Assembly: GCA_030068075.1 (NCBI GenBank)
Contig: CM057827.1
Span: 68,586,500-68,650,499 of the forward strand
Direction of reading: 5' to 3'
From: Paguma larvata
Lineage: Eukaryota; Chordata; Mammalia; Carnivora; Viverridae
DNA: 64,000 bases
Shown: positions 24,650 to 35,200 of the stretch, one piece after another
Layout: each line of letters opens with the position of its first letter
Position numbering within the stretch: position 1 is the first letter of the stretch
The notes under the pieces: model-generated
What the model saw: only the letters and a program-made list of their open reading frames with translations
Told to the model about the DNA's origin: nothing
Database searches by the model: none
Translations under genes and position numbers: made by a program

Positions 24650-25215
24650 ATATAAATCCCCGCCCCCCAAATACCCAAGATTTTACCACAAAATATACCA
24701 AAGTAAAAAAGCATTACTAGATAGGGCATCACATAATAAAAGAAACAATTCTCAGTATATCTTAGGATGTCGATACCACAAATTTGTATGCATCTAATAA
24801 CACAGTCAAAATATACAAAACCAACTCATGGAAATTTAAGGGAACTTCTATCAGAAATCTAAAGGTCAAACTTTTAAAAAAAATAAATAAGTTTGATAGT
24901 TATTTATAGATTCTTGAGCTAATAGAGAACATATAATATTTTGAAGCTCACATAAAATATTTACAAATTGGACCAAGTGATAGATAGGTCAGAAGAAGAA
25001 GTCTTTGCATATTTCAAGTAGTCAATGACACAAAAAAATATATGAATTACAGTGCAGTTAAGTTAGGAATCAACAACTAAGAGGTGAGATCATTTTTGTG
25101 TTTAGAAATTAGAAGTACCCATCTAAAAAGCAATGAATTCAAGAAGAAACTACGATAAATTTAACAATAATAAAAGAACTACAAATCAGAACTCATAGGC
25201 AGCATCTATTAAAAC
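24650..25215 (+). mobile_element. Highly decayed L1 ORF2 fragment (tentative)
   Basis: Word order such as 'GGAATCAACAACTAAGAGG', 'AGAAATTAGAAGTACCC', 'AATTCAAGAAGAAAC' and 'CAAATCAGAACTCATAGGC' loosely follows the linker between the endonuclease and reverse transcriptase of old L1 ORF2. Divergence is heavy and the boundaries are uncertain. Confidence 0.4.
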
Positions 25216-25321
25216 TGCATTCAAAATAATTACAATGTAGTAGAATACTGATTCAAAATAAAAGATGTTTAATAAACATGGAAAAGTATAGTGAGAGAAA
25301 GGGATTAGAAAATACTTTACA

Positions 25322-25817
25322 AATTGGTTTACATATAACACCCAGTGTTCATCCCAACATGTGCCCTTTTTAATGCCCATCACCCCCTCTCCCCCCTCCC
25401 TCATCCCCCTTACCCTCAGTTTTTTCTTAGTCTTTGAGAGTCTCTTATGTTTTATCTCCCTCCCTCTCTGTGTCTTTTTTTCCTTTCCCCTCTTCCCCTC
25501 CCCCTGGTTTTTGCTTAGTCTCACAAAGTCCACCTATGCGTGGAAACATATGGTATCTGTCTTTTTCTGACTGACTTATTTCACTTAACATAATACCCTC
25601 CAGTTCCATCCATGTTGCTACACATGGCCAGATTTCATTTTTTCTCATTGCCACGTAGTAGTCCATTGTATATAAGTACCATAACTTCTTTATCCATTCG
25701 TCAGTTGATGGGCACTTGGTCTGTTTCCATGATTTGGCTATTGTCGAAAGTGCTGCTATGAACACTGGGGTACACGTGCTCCTATGCATCAGCATTCCTG
25801 TGTCTCTTGGGTAGATT
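25322..25817 (-). mobile_element. Carnivoran L1 3' end, minus strand, 5'-truncated
   Basis: On the minus strand the frame at 25795-25445 reads 116 residues of the ORF2 C-terminus: 'KCPSTDEWIKKLWYLYTMDY', 'VATWMELEGIMLSEISQSEK', 'RYHMFPRIGGL', then a lysine and glutamate-rich low-complexity tail. A pyrimidine-rich 3' UTR and 'CCCAGTGTTCATCCCAACAT' follow. The C-terminal frame is still open. Confidence 0.88.
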
Positions 25818-26153
25818 CAGAGAAGTTGACCTTTGAGATGCATTTTGAAATACAAATAGAAATTTTCCAGGATAATTTTGGGGAGGATATTATTTCACGT
25901 GAAGAGAACAACGTAAGCAGCCAGCAAAATGATAAGAAATGTGATGCGTTTGGGGAAACACAAGTCCTCTAATATTACAAGGTGATATAGTGAGAGATAA
26001 AACGGGAAAGTAAGTGGCGATCAGTCAATTAGGTCTTTTAAAATATGTCAGATTAGGGGAGTGTAGATACAGGCTATAGTTACGGAAGGAATAAGTCATG
26101 AGGGTGACAATTACAGCATAGGGAATATAGTTAGTAGTACTGTAATTGTATGG
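25818..26153. other. Unique non-coding DNA
   Basis: Nothing recognised. It is bounded by the L1 fragment and a SINE pair. Confidence 0.5.
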
Positions 26154-26348
26154 TGGGGCGCCTGGGTGGCTCAGTTAGTTAAGCATCTGATTCTTGGTTT
26201 CAGCTCAAGGTCACGATCGCACCATTTTGGGATCGAGCTAAGTGTCAGGCTACACACTGAGCATGGAGCCTGTTACGAATTCTCGCTCTCTCCCTGTCTG
26301 CCCCTCTCCACCTCTCTCTCACTCAAATCAATAAAAAATGACAAAAAA
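26154..26348 (+). mobile_element. Feliform SINE, plus strand, first of a tandem pair
   Basis: Head 'GGGGCGCCTGGGTGGCTCAG', middle 'GATTCTTGGTTTCAGCTCAA' and 'CATTTTGGGATCGAGC', and 'ACTGAGCATGGAGCCTG'. This is the same subtype as 13.8 kb. Its A-rich tail received the next SINE. Confidence 0.93.
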
Positions 26349-26547
26349 GGTGGCACCTGAGTGGCTCAGTCGGTTAGGTGTCCAACTTCAGCTCATGTCA
26401 TGATATCATGGTTTATGGGTTCAAACCCTAGCTTGGGCTCTGTGCTGACAGCTCAGAGCCTGGAGCCTGCTTCAGATTCTGTGTCTCCCTCTCTCTCTGC
26501 CCATACCCCCCTCACAAAAATAAATAAACATTAAAAAAAATAATAAA
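26349..26547 (+). mobile_element. Feliform SINE, plus strand, second of a tandem pair
   Basis: 'GTGGCACCTGAGTGGCTCAG' head, 'GGGTTCAAACCCTAGC' B-box region, CT body and AATAAACATTAAAAAAAAT tail. It starts directly in the tail of the preceding copy and abuts the L1 5' end downstream. Confidence 0.93.
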
Positions 26548-28213
26548 CGGAGGGGCCAGAATGGTGGACCAGCATGGAAATTCTTTTCTCCTTTCATCTC
26601 CGAAATACAGCTAGATCAGCAAAAAACAATTTTGGACACCTAGAAAATTGACCTGAGGATTAACACAACAATCTGTATAACTTGAGCCACAGAACTCTGC
26701 AGGAAGAAGCGAACTGGGGGAGAGAAAATCTGTGGAGGGTAGGGAACTGTTTGCAGAGAGAGGACAGAGACGGGGGGAGAGTACAGGAAAAACATTCCCC
26801 CCAAAATCAGCTGGAGATAAAGAGAAAGAGTGGAAGCACCCACACGGGTCTGAACAAGAAAGGGAGAAAGGAGAAAGGAGAGAGTTTCGATACCATTAGG
26901 ACTCTATAAATAGAGGAGTGCAGAATCAGAAATCCTGCAGCTTGGTACCTGGCGGTGCTCTGGTGGCAAGGGTGAACGCCCAGGAGGGGGAAGTGAGGTC
27001 CAAGGGACCTCACAAAGGGAGAAGCTGTTTCTCTGCTGGGTGGACATCTGGTAGAGGCCGTTGGCCCCCCCACAGGAAAAGGCTCAAGTGGACTCCGGAA
27101 AACAACAACGTTTGCTGGTGTTGGAACAAGGATGCTAGAGTGTGGTGAAGCCTGGCACCAGTTGTATATCGTGATTTGCCTTAGTCCCCTGAACCACTGC
27201 TGCTACACGATTGTGTAAACTTTTTCTGGCACAGGCTAGCACCCTGACACAGTCTCTGGACCTTTGCAGTGGCGTGTCCAATGAGCATTCCTGGGAGCAA
27301 GCCGGCACCTGGCCATTGCTCGGCAAGACCCTCCCCCAGAGAGTGAGAGTGAGCCCAAATTACAGGGCCCTCAGTAGTGAGGGGTTTGGAAATACAGCCC
27401 CATCTGAGATAAAATTAGAGAGAGAGGTGTCACATGGCAGACGATGGCTTGGTCACAGAAAGTGTAGAAGAAGGAAGTGGACAGAAGCTAGAGACAAAGG
27501 AGGGGTGCCTGATAGCTGATTGGTGAGAGCATAGAGTTCTGATGCTAGAGACTGGGAAGCTGGGTGATGCCATTTTCACCTGTCCCACACCTGCGCATAC
27601 ACCTGCACGCATCCCACATAGATCCCTCCTATAAGCGAAGCAGCACCGCCTAGTGGAGAATGGAGCTGTTACACCAAGCCCAGTCCAACTGTGCCAACAA
27701 AGCCCTAGACGAAAATCACTGTCTCTCCCCCTGCTTAGTGTAGAAACCAAAAAGTGCTTCATAGTTTGACTTCTAGGGGAAATGGATATAATTTCATTCG
27801 AATTTCATCCTATTCACTGGTCCATCTATTCATTTTTTTTCTCTTTCTCTTTTTTTTATTCTTGGACACAGAAGGAGAAAAACTTTGTTTTTATTTTCCA
27901 TTTTTATAATTTTTAAAAAAATTTTTAGTATATTTTTATATTTTTGGTAAGTTTTTTATTCTGTTTTACTCGCTTCATTTCATTTTATTCGATTGTACCC
28001 ATTTTTTTAAATGTTTAAACATTTTGTTTTTTCTTCTTTTTTTTCTTTTTTTTTTTTTCTCTTTTCTTTCCTTTCCCTTTTTTCTCTATTCTGTCAAGAT
28101 TCTTTCAACAGACCAAAACACACCTAGGATCTAGCTTCCTTTATCTGATTTTTTCTTGTTTTAATTTTTTAATTTTAATTTTTTATTTTATTAATTATTT
28201 CTCTTCCTACAAA

Positions 28214-29115
28214 ATGATGAAAAGAAGGAATTCACCTCAAAAGAAAGGACAGGAAGAAATGACATCCAGGGACTTAATCAACACAGATACAAACAAGATG
28301 TCTGAACTAGACTTTAGAATCATGATAATAAGAATGCTATCTGGGATTGAAGGAAGCATAGAACCCCTTTCTGTGGAATTGAAAGAAGTAAAATATAATA
28401 AGGAAAAAATTAAAAATGCTATAACTGAGATGCAATCTCGAATGGATGCCACAGGAGCAAAGATCGAAGAGAAGAACAGTGTGTTAGTGATATAGAGGAC
28501 AAACTTATGGAGAATAATGAAACATAAAAAAAGAGGGAGACTAAGGCAAAAGAGCATGATATAAGAATTAGAGAACTCAGTAACTCACTACAAAGGACCA
28601 GAAAATATCACTAGAAACTCATAGTGGTCCCAAAAGATAAAGAGAGAGAAAAGGAGGTAGGAGGTTTAGGTGAGTAAATCATAGCAGAAAACTTTCCTAA
28701 CCTGGGGAAAGACACAGACATCAAAACCGAGGAAGCACAGAGAATTCCCATTAGATTCAACAAAAACCCACCAACAAGGCATACTATAGTCAAATTCATA
28801 AAATACACAGAAAATGAAAGATTTATGAAAGCAGCAAGGGAAAAAAAGTCCTTAACCTGTAAAGGAAGACAGACCAGGTTTGCAGCAGACCCAGCTTCCC
28901 AGTCTCTAGTATCCACAGAAACTTGGCAGGCCAGAAAGGAGTGGCAGGATATATTCAATGTGCTGAATCAGAAAAATATGCAACCAAGAATTCTTTATCC
29001 AGCAAGGCTGTCATTCAAAATAGAAGGGTAGATAAAAAGTTTCCCAGACAAAAAAAACTAAAGGCATTTGCGACCACTAAACCAGCCCTCCAAGAAATTT
29101 TAAGGGGACTCTGTG
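28214..29115 (+). pseudogene. L1 ORF1 (RNA-binding chaperone) relic
   Basis: In intact L1, ORF1p is an RNA-binding trimer that coats L1 RNA. Here the start is recognisable (MMKRRNSPQKKGQEEMTSRD), followed by a charged coiled-coil-like stretch. A frameshift near 28480 moves the continuation (SDIEDKLMENNET) out of frame, and stops follow. The C-terminal half is clear: 'NFPNLGKDTDI', 'KAAREKKSLTCKGRQTRF', then 'ETWQARKEWQDIF' and 'MQPRILYPARLSFKIEG', ending near 29115. Around 28592-28620 the expected sequence is replaced by a copy of an inter-ORF segment (see findings). It is non-functional. Confidence 0.82.
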
Positions 29116-29212
29116 GGGAGAAAAGAGAAACAAAAATAAAAGGCCAAAAGCAACAAAGACTAGAAAGGACCAGAGAATATCACTAGAAACTCTAACTCTA
29201 CAGAAAACATAT

Positions 29213-30350
29213 ATGGCAATAAATTCATATCTTTCAGTACTCACTCTAAATGTCAATGGACTAAATGCTCCAATCAAAAGACATAGGGTAACAGAATGGA
29301 TAAGAAAACAAGATCCATCTATCTGCTGTTTACAAGAGACTCATTTTAGACCTATAGACACCTTCAGATTGAAAGTAAGTGGATGCAGAACCACCTATCG
29401 TGCTAATGGGTCACCAAAAAATAAAAAGCTAGAGTCGCCATACTTGTATCAGACAGTCTAGATTTTAAAATAAAGACTGTAACAAGAGATGAAGAAGGGC
29501 ATTATATCATAATTAAGGGGTCTAACCACCAAGAAGATCTAACAGTTGTAAACATTTATGCCCCCAACGTGGAACACCCAAATATATAAATCGATTAATC
29601 ACAAACATAAAGGAACTCATTGACAATAATACCATAACAGTAGGGGACTTCAACACCGCACTTAGAGCAATGGACAGATCATCTAAGCAGAAAATCAGCA
29701 GGGAAACAATAGCTTTGAATGACACACTGGACAGGATGGACTTAACAGATATATTCAGAACATTTCATCCTAAAGCAGCAAAATCCACATTTTTCTCGAG
29801 TGCACATGGAACATTCTTCAGAATAGATCACATACTGGACACAAATCAGCCCTCAACAAGTTCAAAAAGATTGAGATCATACCGTGCTTATTTTCAAACC
29901 ACGATGCTATGGAACTCGAAATCAACCACAAGAGAATATTTGGAAAGACAACGAATACTTGGAGATTAAAGAATAACCTACTAAAGAATAAATGAGAAAA
30001 TTAAAAAGTACATGGAAGTGAATGAAAATAACACCACAGCCCAAAACCTCTGGGATCCAGCAAAGGCAGTCATAAGAGGGAAGTATATAACAATCCAGGC
30101 CTTCCTAAAAAAGGAAGAAAGGTCTCAGATACACAACCTAATCTTACACCTTAAAGAGTTGGAAAAAAAAAAGCAAATGAAACCCCAAAATGGCAGAAGA
30201 TGGGAAATAATAAAGATTAGAACAGAAACCAACGTTATTGAAACAAAACAAAACAAAATAAAACAAAAAAACAAAAACCAGTAGAGCAACAGATCAATGA
30301 AACCAGGAGATGGTTCTTTGAAAGAATTAACAAAATTAATAAACCCTACC
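29213..30350 (+). pseudogene. L1 ORF2 relic: endonuclease and linker, RT deleted
   Basis: ORF2 normally encodes an APE-like endonuclease and a reverse transcriptase. The start is clear: 'LTLNVNGLNAPIKRHRVTEW' and 'CCLQETHF', which carry the catalytic Asn and Glu. After a stop at about 29461 the frame resumes with 'EDLTVVNIYAPNVEHP', 'VGDFNTALRAMDRS' (Asp and Asn catalytic pair) and 'RIDHILDTNQPSTS'. A frameshift separates 'NHDAMELEIN', the final catalytic His. The linker 'NLWDPAKAVIRGKYITIQAF' and 'RWFFERINKINKPYP' follows, then the coding region ends abruptly. No reverse transcriptase motif is present. Confidence 0.88.
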
Positions 30351-30550
30351 CAGTTTGATGGAAGAAAAAAAAACCCGTTTTAAAGAAACGTGCTGCGTGG
30401 TGACAGATGATAGCTACACTTATGGTGAGCATAGCATAACCTATACAGTTGTCCAATAACTATGTTGTACAACTGAAACCAATGTAATGTTCCATATCAA
30501 CTGTATGTATGTCAACCATACTTCAAAAACAAAAACAAAAACAAAAGCAA

Positions 30551-30929
30551 AATGAGCAAATGAGAAGCGGCAATCAGATATAACATATTCTAAAGTGACC
30601 ATTTAGATATATATTTTACCTCCGCTGAGATACATGTTGTAGCTACTCCCTTTGCTCTTTTAGAAAAAGAAAATCATTTGAATGCATGGGCTATATCATT
30701 TGCTGTAGGCATGTAACTTTTAACATAACTCACAATGAGTTGAGACAAACCAGTTAAACCACAGCAAGTGATAATCACCAATTCTAGAGAGGGAGTATAT
30801 ATATTGATACCATGACAGTATCTATAAATTCATGACCAGCTGTGTGGTTTGGGAGAAAGCTGAATTACTCAGATTTTCCCCTAAAGCTGTTGATAAGCAT
30901 TTGAGTTTTATACGGGTGAATGACCTGGT
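30551..30929. other. Short unique spacer
   Basis: Nothing recognised between the L1 tail and the next old repeat. Confidence 0.5.
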
Positions 30930-31240
30930 CAAGTTTACATTTTGGAGGGATTGCTATGGAATCATTCTGGAGAACTGAGAAGTATGGGGTTAGGACGATT
31001 AAGACGGCAGACAGTCTAAAAGCACAGAGATCATGAATGAGGCTGTTAACACAGTCCAGATAAGATATGGTATGACCTGCATTAGAGGAGAGGCAGTAAG
31101 ATTAGAGAAAGGAAGTATTTGAAAATCAGAGAGAAATACAGTGAATGAGACTATCAAAGGTGATTAAATAAGGGAGGTAAGTGAGAAGAAAGGGACTGGA
31201 ATTAATGTTTGGTTTCTATCTCTGAAGACTGGATAAAGAG

Positions 31241-31543
31241 TGTGTTATCTCAGGCTGCCATAACAGAATACCAGAGACTGGAGGGCTGAAGCAACAGATC
31301 TTTATTTCTCTTAGTGTCAGAAGCTGAGAAGTCCAAGATCAAGGTGTCAGCAAGGAAGATTTTATCCTGAGGTTTCTTCTGTTGGCTTGCAGTTGGTCAC
31401 CATCTTCCTATGTGCTCACACGACCTCTTCTCTGTGGACATGGGGGAGGGAGAAAAGCAAGCTCCTGGAGTCCGTTCCTTTTTTTTTTTTTTCCTTTTTA
31501 GAGGGAAAGTGTGTGAGCAAGCTGGGGAGAGGAGCAGAGGGAA

Positions 31544-31576
<33 letters not shown>

Positions 31577-31866
31577 ATCCCAACCAGGCTCTACACTCAG
31601 TGTGGAGCCTGATGCAGGGCTCAATCTCATGACCCTGGGATCATGACCTGAGCTGAAATCAAGAATAGTATGCCCAACCGACTGAGCCACCCAGGCACTC
31701 TTAGGAGTCTCTTCTTTTAAAGGCACTAATCCCATCATAAGAGCCACATCCTCATGACCTCACCTAAGCCTAATAACCACCCAAAGGCTCCACCCCCCTA
31801 GACCATCACTTTGGGGATTAGAGCTTCACTTTGTGAGTTTTGGAGGAAACAATTCATACCATAGCA
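31241..31866 (-). mobile_element. MaLR-type solo LTR, minus strand, split by a SINE
   Basis: Antisense order of the same LTR class as 12.6 kb: 'GGCTGCCATAACAGAATACC', 'AAGTCCAAGATCAAGGTGTC', then after the SINE 'AAAGGCACTAATCCCATCAT', 'ACCACCCAAAGGCTCCACCC' and 'GGGGATTAGAGCTTC'. No internal sequence is attached. Confidence 0.83.
31480..31703 (-). mobile_element. Feliform SINE, minus strand, inside the LTR
   Basis: T13 tail complement, long AGAGAGAG tract, 'CAGGCTCTACACTCAGTGTG', and 'GAGCCACCCAGGCACTC' head. Imperfect duplication GGAGTC at 31467 and 31704 with matching TTC context. Confidence 0.93.
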
Positions 31867-32084
31867 GATAGTAATGTAGAAGCTGTGAAGTGCAATAGAG
31901 AAGAAAGGCAAATTTGCCCAGGAGGAACAGGGGAAAGGTTGAAGAGTGTAAGTTTAATTTTAGATAGGATGGTGTTTAATTTCAAGTTCCTTTAGGAAGT
32001 GCAGGTGATGATTTCTGGGAGACACTTGTTTATGTAACTGTAGAGTTTTCGGAAGTGTGCGTGGGGGGAGGGGGGTTGATATGG

Positions 32085-32103
32085 ATTTATTTATTTATTT
32101 ATT
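32085..32103. repeat. (ATTT)n simple repeat
   Basis: Four to five ATTT units inside the ancient repeat. Confidence 0.85.
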
Positions 32104-32290
32104 GCTGGAAAACATATAGAGAAGTGGAGCATGTATGATGGAAAGGGAGCCATGGATGGAGCCCTTGGGAACTTTGAGACAAGAGCATACATAAAGATAG
32201 AGTGAAAGAGACAGAAGCGATGGAGGGATGTGATGAGAAACAGAAGTCTATATTGTCATGGAAACAAGAGATGTGATTGTCACCAATCAT

Positions 32291-35200
32291 AAAACATTTG
32301 AGTAAGTATCCTATTCATTGGATTTGGGCATTAGGATGTAATCAGGGAACTTTTCCTCTGACAATGCTGCCATCTTGTACCAAGTTTTATTAGATCTGCC
32401 CATCCCTTGTCCCCCTATGCCCAAGAATAATCCTGTTACTTTGTCTGCTACTCTAGTTCTGGTTCTGGGGCTACAGAGAAGGACCCTGTTCTGCTCTCAT
32501 ACGTTACCACAGAGAGTAGAACCCCAAGCTAATTCAGTACCTTTTGGGATACTCCCTGTGACTTGGGATTGATTCTCTCTCACCCAGACCACCGTCTTGG
32601 ACAAGGCTCCTATGACCACGTGCTTCGGATGCTTCCCCCATTTCTCTGTGTCCGACAAATTCCCCAATCCTGTCCTCTCTGTGACTGATCTGGACTATTG
32701 CTTCTAGAGGAAGAGCTCAGATCCCTTCTGGATGCTTTATATATTGGATACATTTTGCTTTATGATCTGCTTCTTAATCCCTTTGCTCCCTATAGCTTTC
32801 GGAGAACATTTCTTCAGCAGGGCCTCCCAATTCCTTAGAATTGCTTTTTTAAGGCAATTACTGCTAGTGTTTGCAAGTCCAACTTTACTTTTTTAAAAAC
32901 CAAAAAGAAAAAAAAAGATAAAAGAATTCTCTTAAGCCCAGAGGAAGCATTATGGGAAGAGAGGCCAGGCTGTCCTGTGACTCTGCATTTTAAACAGGAG
33001 CCTCTCCTAATGATGAGAATTACCTTGGCCTGGGTTGAGCTTTCCCCATGGGCCCTCTCCACTTAAGCTTTTTATTTAAAAAGTAAATTGGGATTATTGT
33101 ATTCCCTCCCTTTACTTTGGAAGTAAAAATTTTAAATTAATTGTGGTCTAAAATGATAGCAAACAGAGAGGTTCTGATAGTAGTCCGGTGGCCTCTTGTT
33201 TAGCCAGCAGAGATTTCTGTTATTGCTGCTGGGAATGGCTTGGCGGAGATATTTTTAATTTACATTTTTTTCTTCCTCTAATGAAGGATTGAATTATGAC
33301 TTACTATAAAATCCCCCAGTGTCGCGTCGTGGAGAGAGAGAGAGAGATGTTGACTGACTTCCTCTGACTTGATTGGAGTGGAGCTATTTATTGGAGTTAG
33401 GTTTTAAGTCACAGGGGTGGCATTCTGAAGGATTTTTGCTTTTAAGGCAGCACTATCTGGAAATGCCTTTAGCTCTGTTCAGGAGTCCTCGCTTCAGCAC
33501 AGCGGGCAGTGTTGTAAAAGATTAAGAAGGCCATTTCTCTACCAGTGGCTGGCATGGCACTACTAGGTTGTCCACTCTGGTAGGATCAGTCACCACGGTT
33601 CAAAGTCAGGCACTTCCCTGGCCCTGCTGGACCTGCCTCTGCCTGGAAAAATAGGGAAATCCCAAATGTCAGCCTCTGAATATAGCCACCACCCGCCAAG
33701 AGAACCATCCCCGACGGACAGGACAGATTTGTAAACAGTAATCCCTGTGCTGTAACAATAGCTCTCTGCCTGCTACATAGTGGGGATGCTAAAAATGTGG
33801 ATGTTGCAAAATGTAATTACTGGCCTGGAAATTTCCCTTCTGTGGCAGATGGTAGGATCAAGAGCAAAGACAGACATGTCCTTCCACGAACCAAGGGCAA
33901 TGGTTACACAATAGGCTTAGGTAACAGCCACTAGAGTAGACAGTTCTAGGTAAAACTCAGTGATATATAATATAATAACTTCTCTGAGTCCAGACAGCTC
34001 ACGTGAAACACCTTTTGAGGATATTGGACTCGAATCCCACTGTAAGCACGGCCTACCCAATTCAGACTTCACGAAACAGAGCGAATGTGTCAGGTTTGCC
34101 TGAGTCTTGAGACAGCTGCATTCTAGACACTTCTATATTTCAGGGAAAGAATTTTAAAAGAAAGAAAACAGCTCCCAAGCTGGGAGTAGAACTCAAACAT
34201 ATCAACCTTGGAACAATGTTTACTCTGGGCTTCCAGTTTTCTGAAAATGGCTTTAACTGAAAAATATTTTTTGAAGTTGCCTATTAGAGAATTTGTCCTG
34301 AAGCTCATTTCACAATTTCATTATTGCTGCAGTGCCGACCAATCTATGGTCTCTCAAGGTGCATGTTCATTTGTTTACACCCACCTGGTATGTAACTGCT
34401 GCACCCCCAGCCCGTGTTGCAGAGATAGAGCATTTTCCTGAGGATTGAATTAGACATGCTGTGGAGTTCAATTAATGCACTTTTTCTCTAAATACAATGA
34501 TTTTTTCCCCCAAGCACTAAGCCAACCAACACATGGAAAAGATCCTTTAATGTTTTGTAGAAAACAGTCCCCACTTGGTAATGTACACGGCAAGTTGAAA
34601 GATGGCGTCTGGTTTTTCCAATCGCTTCAAAAAGACACACTATTTCCTATTTATTGTTTCTGTTTGGCAAAGCTCAGATTCCTAAAAGCAAGAGGGAGAT
34701 AATTTCCTGAAGAAATTGAATTTTCTTTCTGAATAATTAAGGCCTTGGGAGTCCAATATTTAGGAAAACTTCAACTACAGGCTTGCAAAATAGGAAGATT
34801 AAAAAGAAACATTTTATTTTCCGGTGTTGTACAATTTAAGCCTAAAAGGCAACTGAAAATTGTCTCTTTTCTCATATTGTTGCAGACATCAAATTGTTCA
34901 GATCATATAGTGTAGTAAAAGGTTTTCTCATTGTTTCCGTTGGACTTTTCGGTCAATCATTATTCATGACGAATAACGAGGGTCCCTCAATGCTGCAAAC
35001 TCAACAGTTGACTTGCCAACGAATGGTAAAGCCTTGATAATCACTTGTCTAAAAGTTCAAGGCCTAAGTATAAAACTACTGGTGGGGGGATGGGGGTGGC
35101 AGTTGTCCTTGATGTAGTCTTAAGTAAAGAGGTAGGAGTCAGAGCAGAGCCACACAAGTGACACCTCCTTGGGGACCAGAAAGTGTTGCCAAGCATGTAC

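Larger units (their letters stand above)
26548..30550 (+). mobile_element. Carnivoran L1 LINE with 5' end, internally deleted
   Basis: Starts with an L1 5' UTR-like 'GGCCAGAATGGTGGACCAGC' and a GC-richer leader (to about 27.75 kb), then a T-rich segment, ORF1, inter-ORF, the endonuclease part of ORF2 and the linker. At about 30.35 kb it jumps to the 3' UTR ('CATAACCTATACAGTTGTCC', 'TGTTGTACAACTGAAACC') and a (CAAAAA)n tail. The reverse transcriptase is missing, so about 4 kb remains of a 6-7 kb element. It cannot be autonomous. Confidence 0.88.
30930..32290 (+). mobile_element. Ancient 'family A' repeat, copy 2, split by an LTR
   Basis: The left part (to 31240) contains 'GAGGCTGTTAACACAGTCCA', 'GTAAGTGAGAAGAAAGGGAC' and 'TTAATGTTTGGTTTC'. 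The right part (from 31867) has 'AGTTTAATTTTAGATAGGAT' and 'AGCCCTTGGGAACTTTGAGA'. This order continues where copies 1 and 3 leave off. It is interrupted by a MaLR LTR that itself carries a SINE. Confidence 0.5.

Noticed and set aside
25186..25533. 115-codon ORF overlapping the L1 C-terminus in another frame
   Set aside because: A shadow frame through the purine-rich 3' UTR. The genuine L1 C-terminal frame is 25445-25795.
27430..27762. 110-codon ORF in the L1 5' leader
   Set aside because: The GC-richer L1 leader gives long chance frames on both strands. The order of L1 domains shows the real coding begins at about 28214.
28000..28200. T-rich tract as a separate simple repeat or retroposed poly(A)
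   Set aside because: It lies between the L1 leader and ORF1 and is best explained as part of the L1 5' region.
31397..31747. 116-codon minus-strand ORF
   Set aside because: It is the sense translation of the SINE head and CT body within the MaLR LTR; similar WVAQSV-type peptides appear at most SINEs here.
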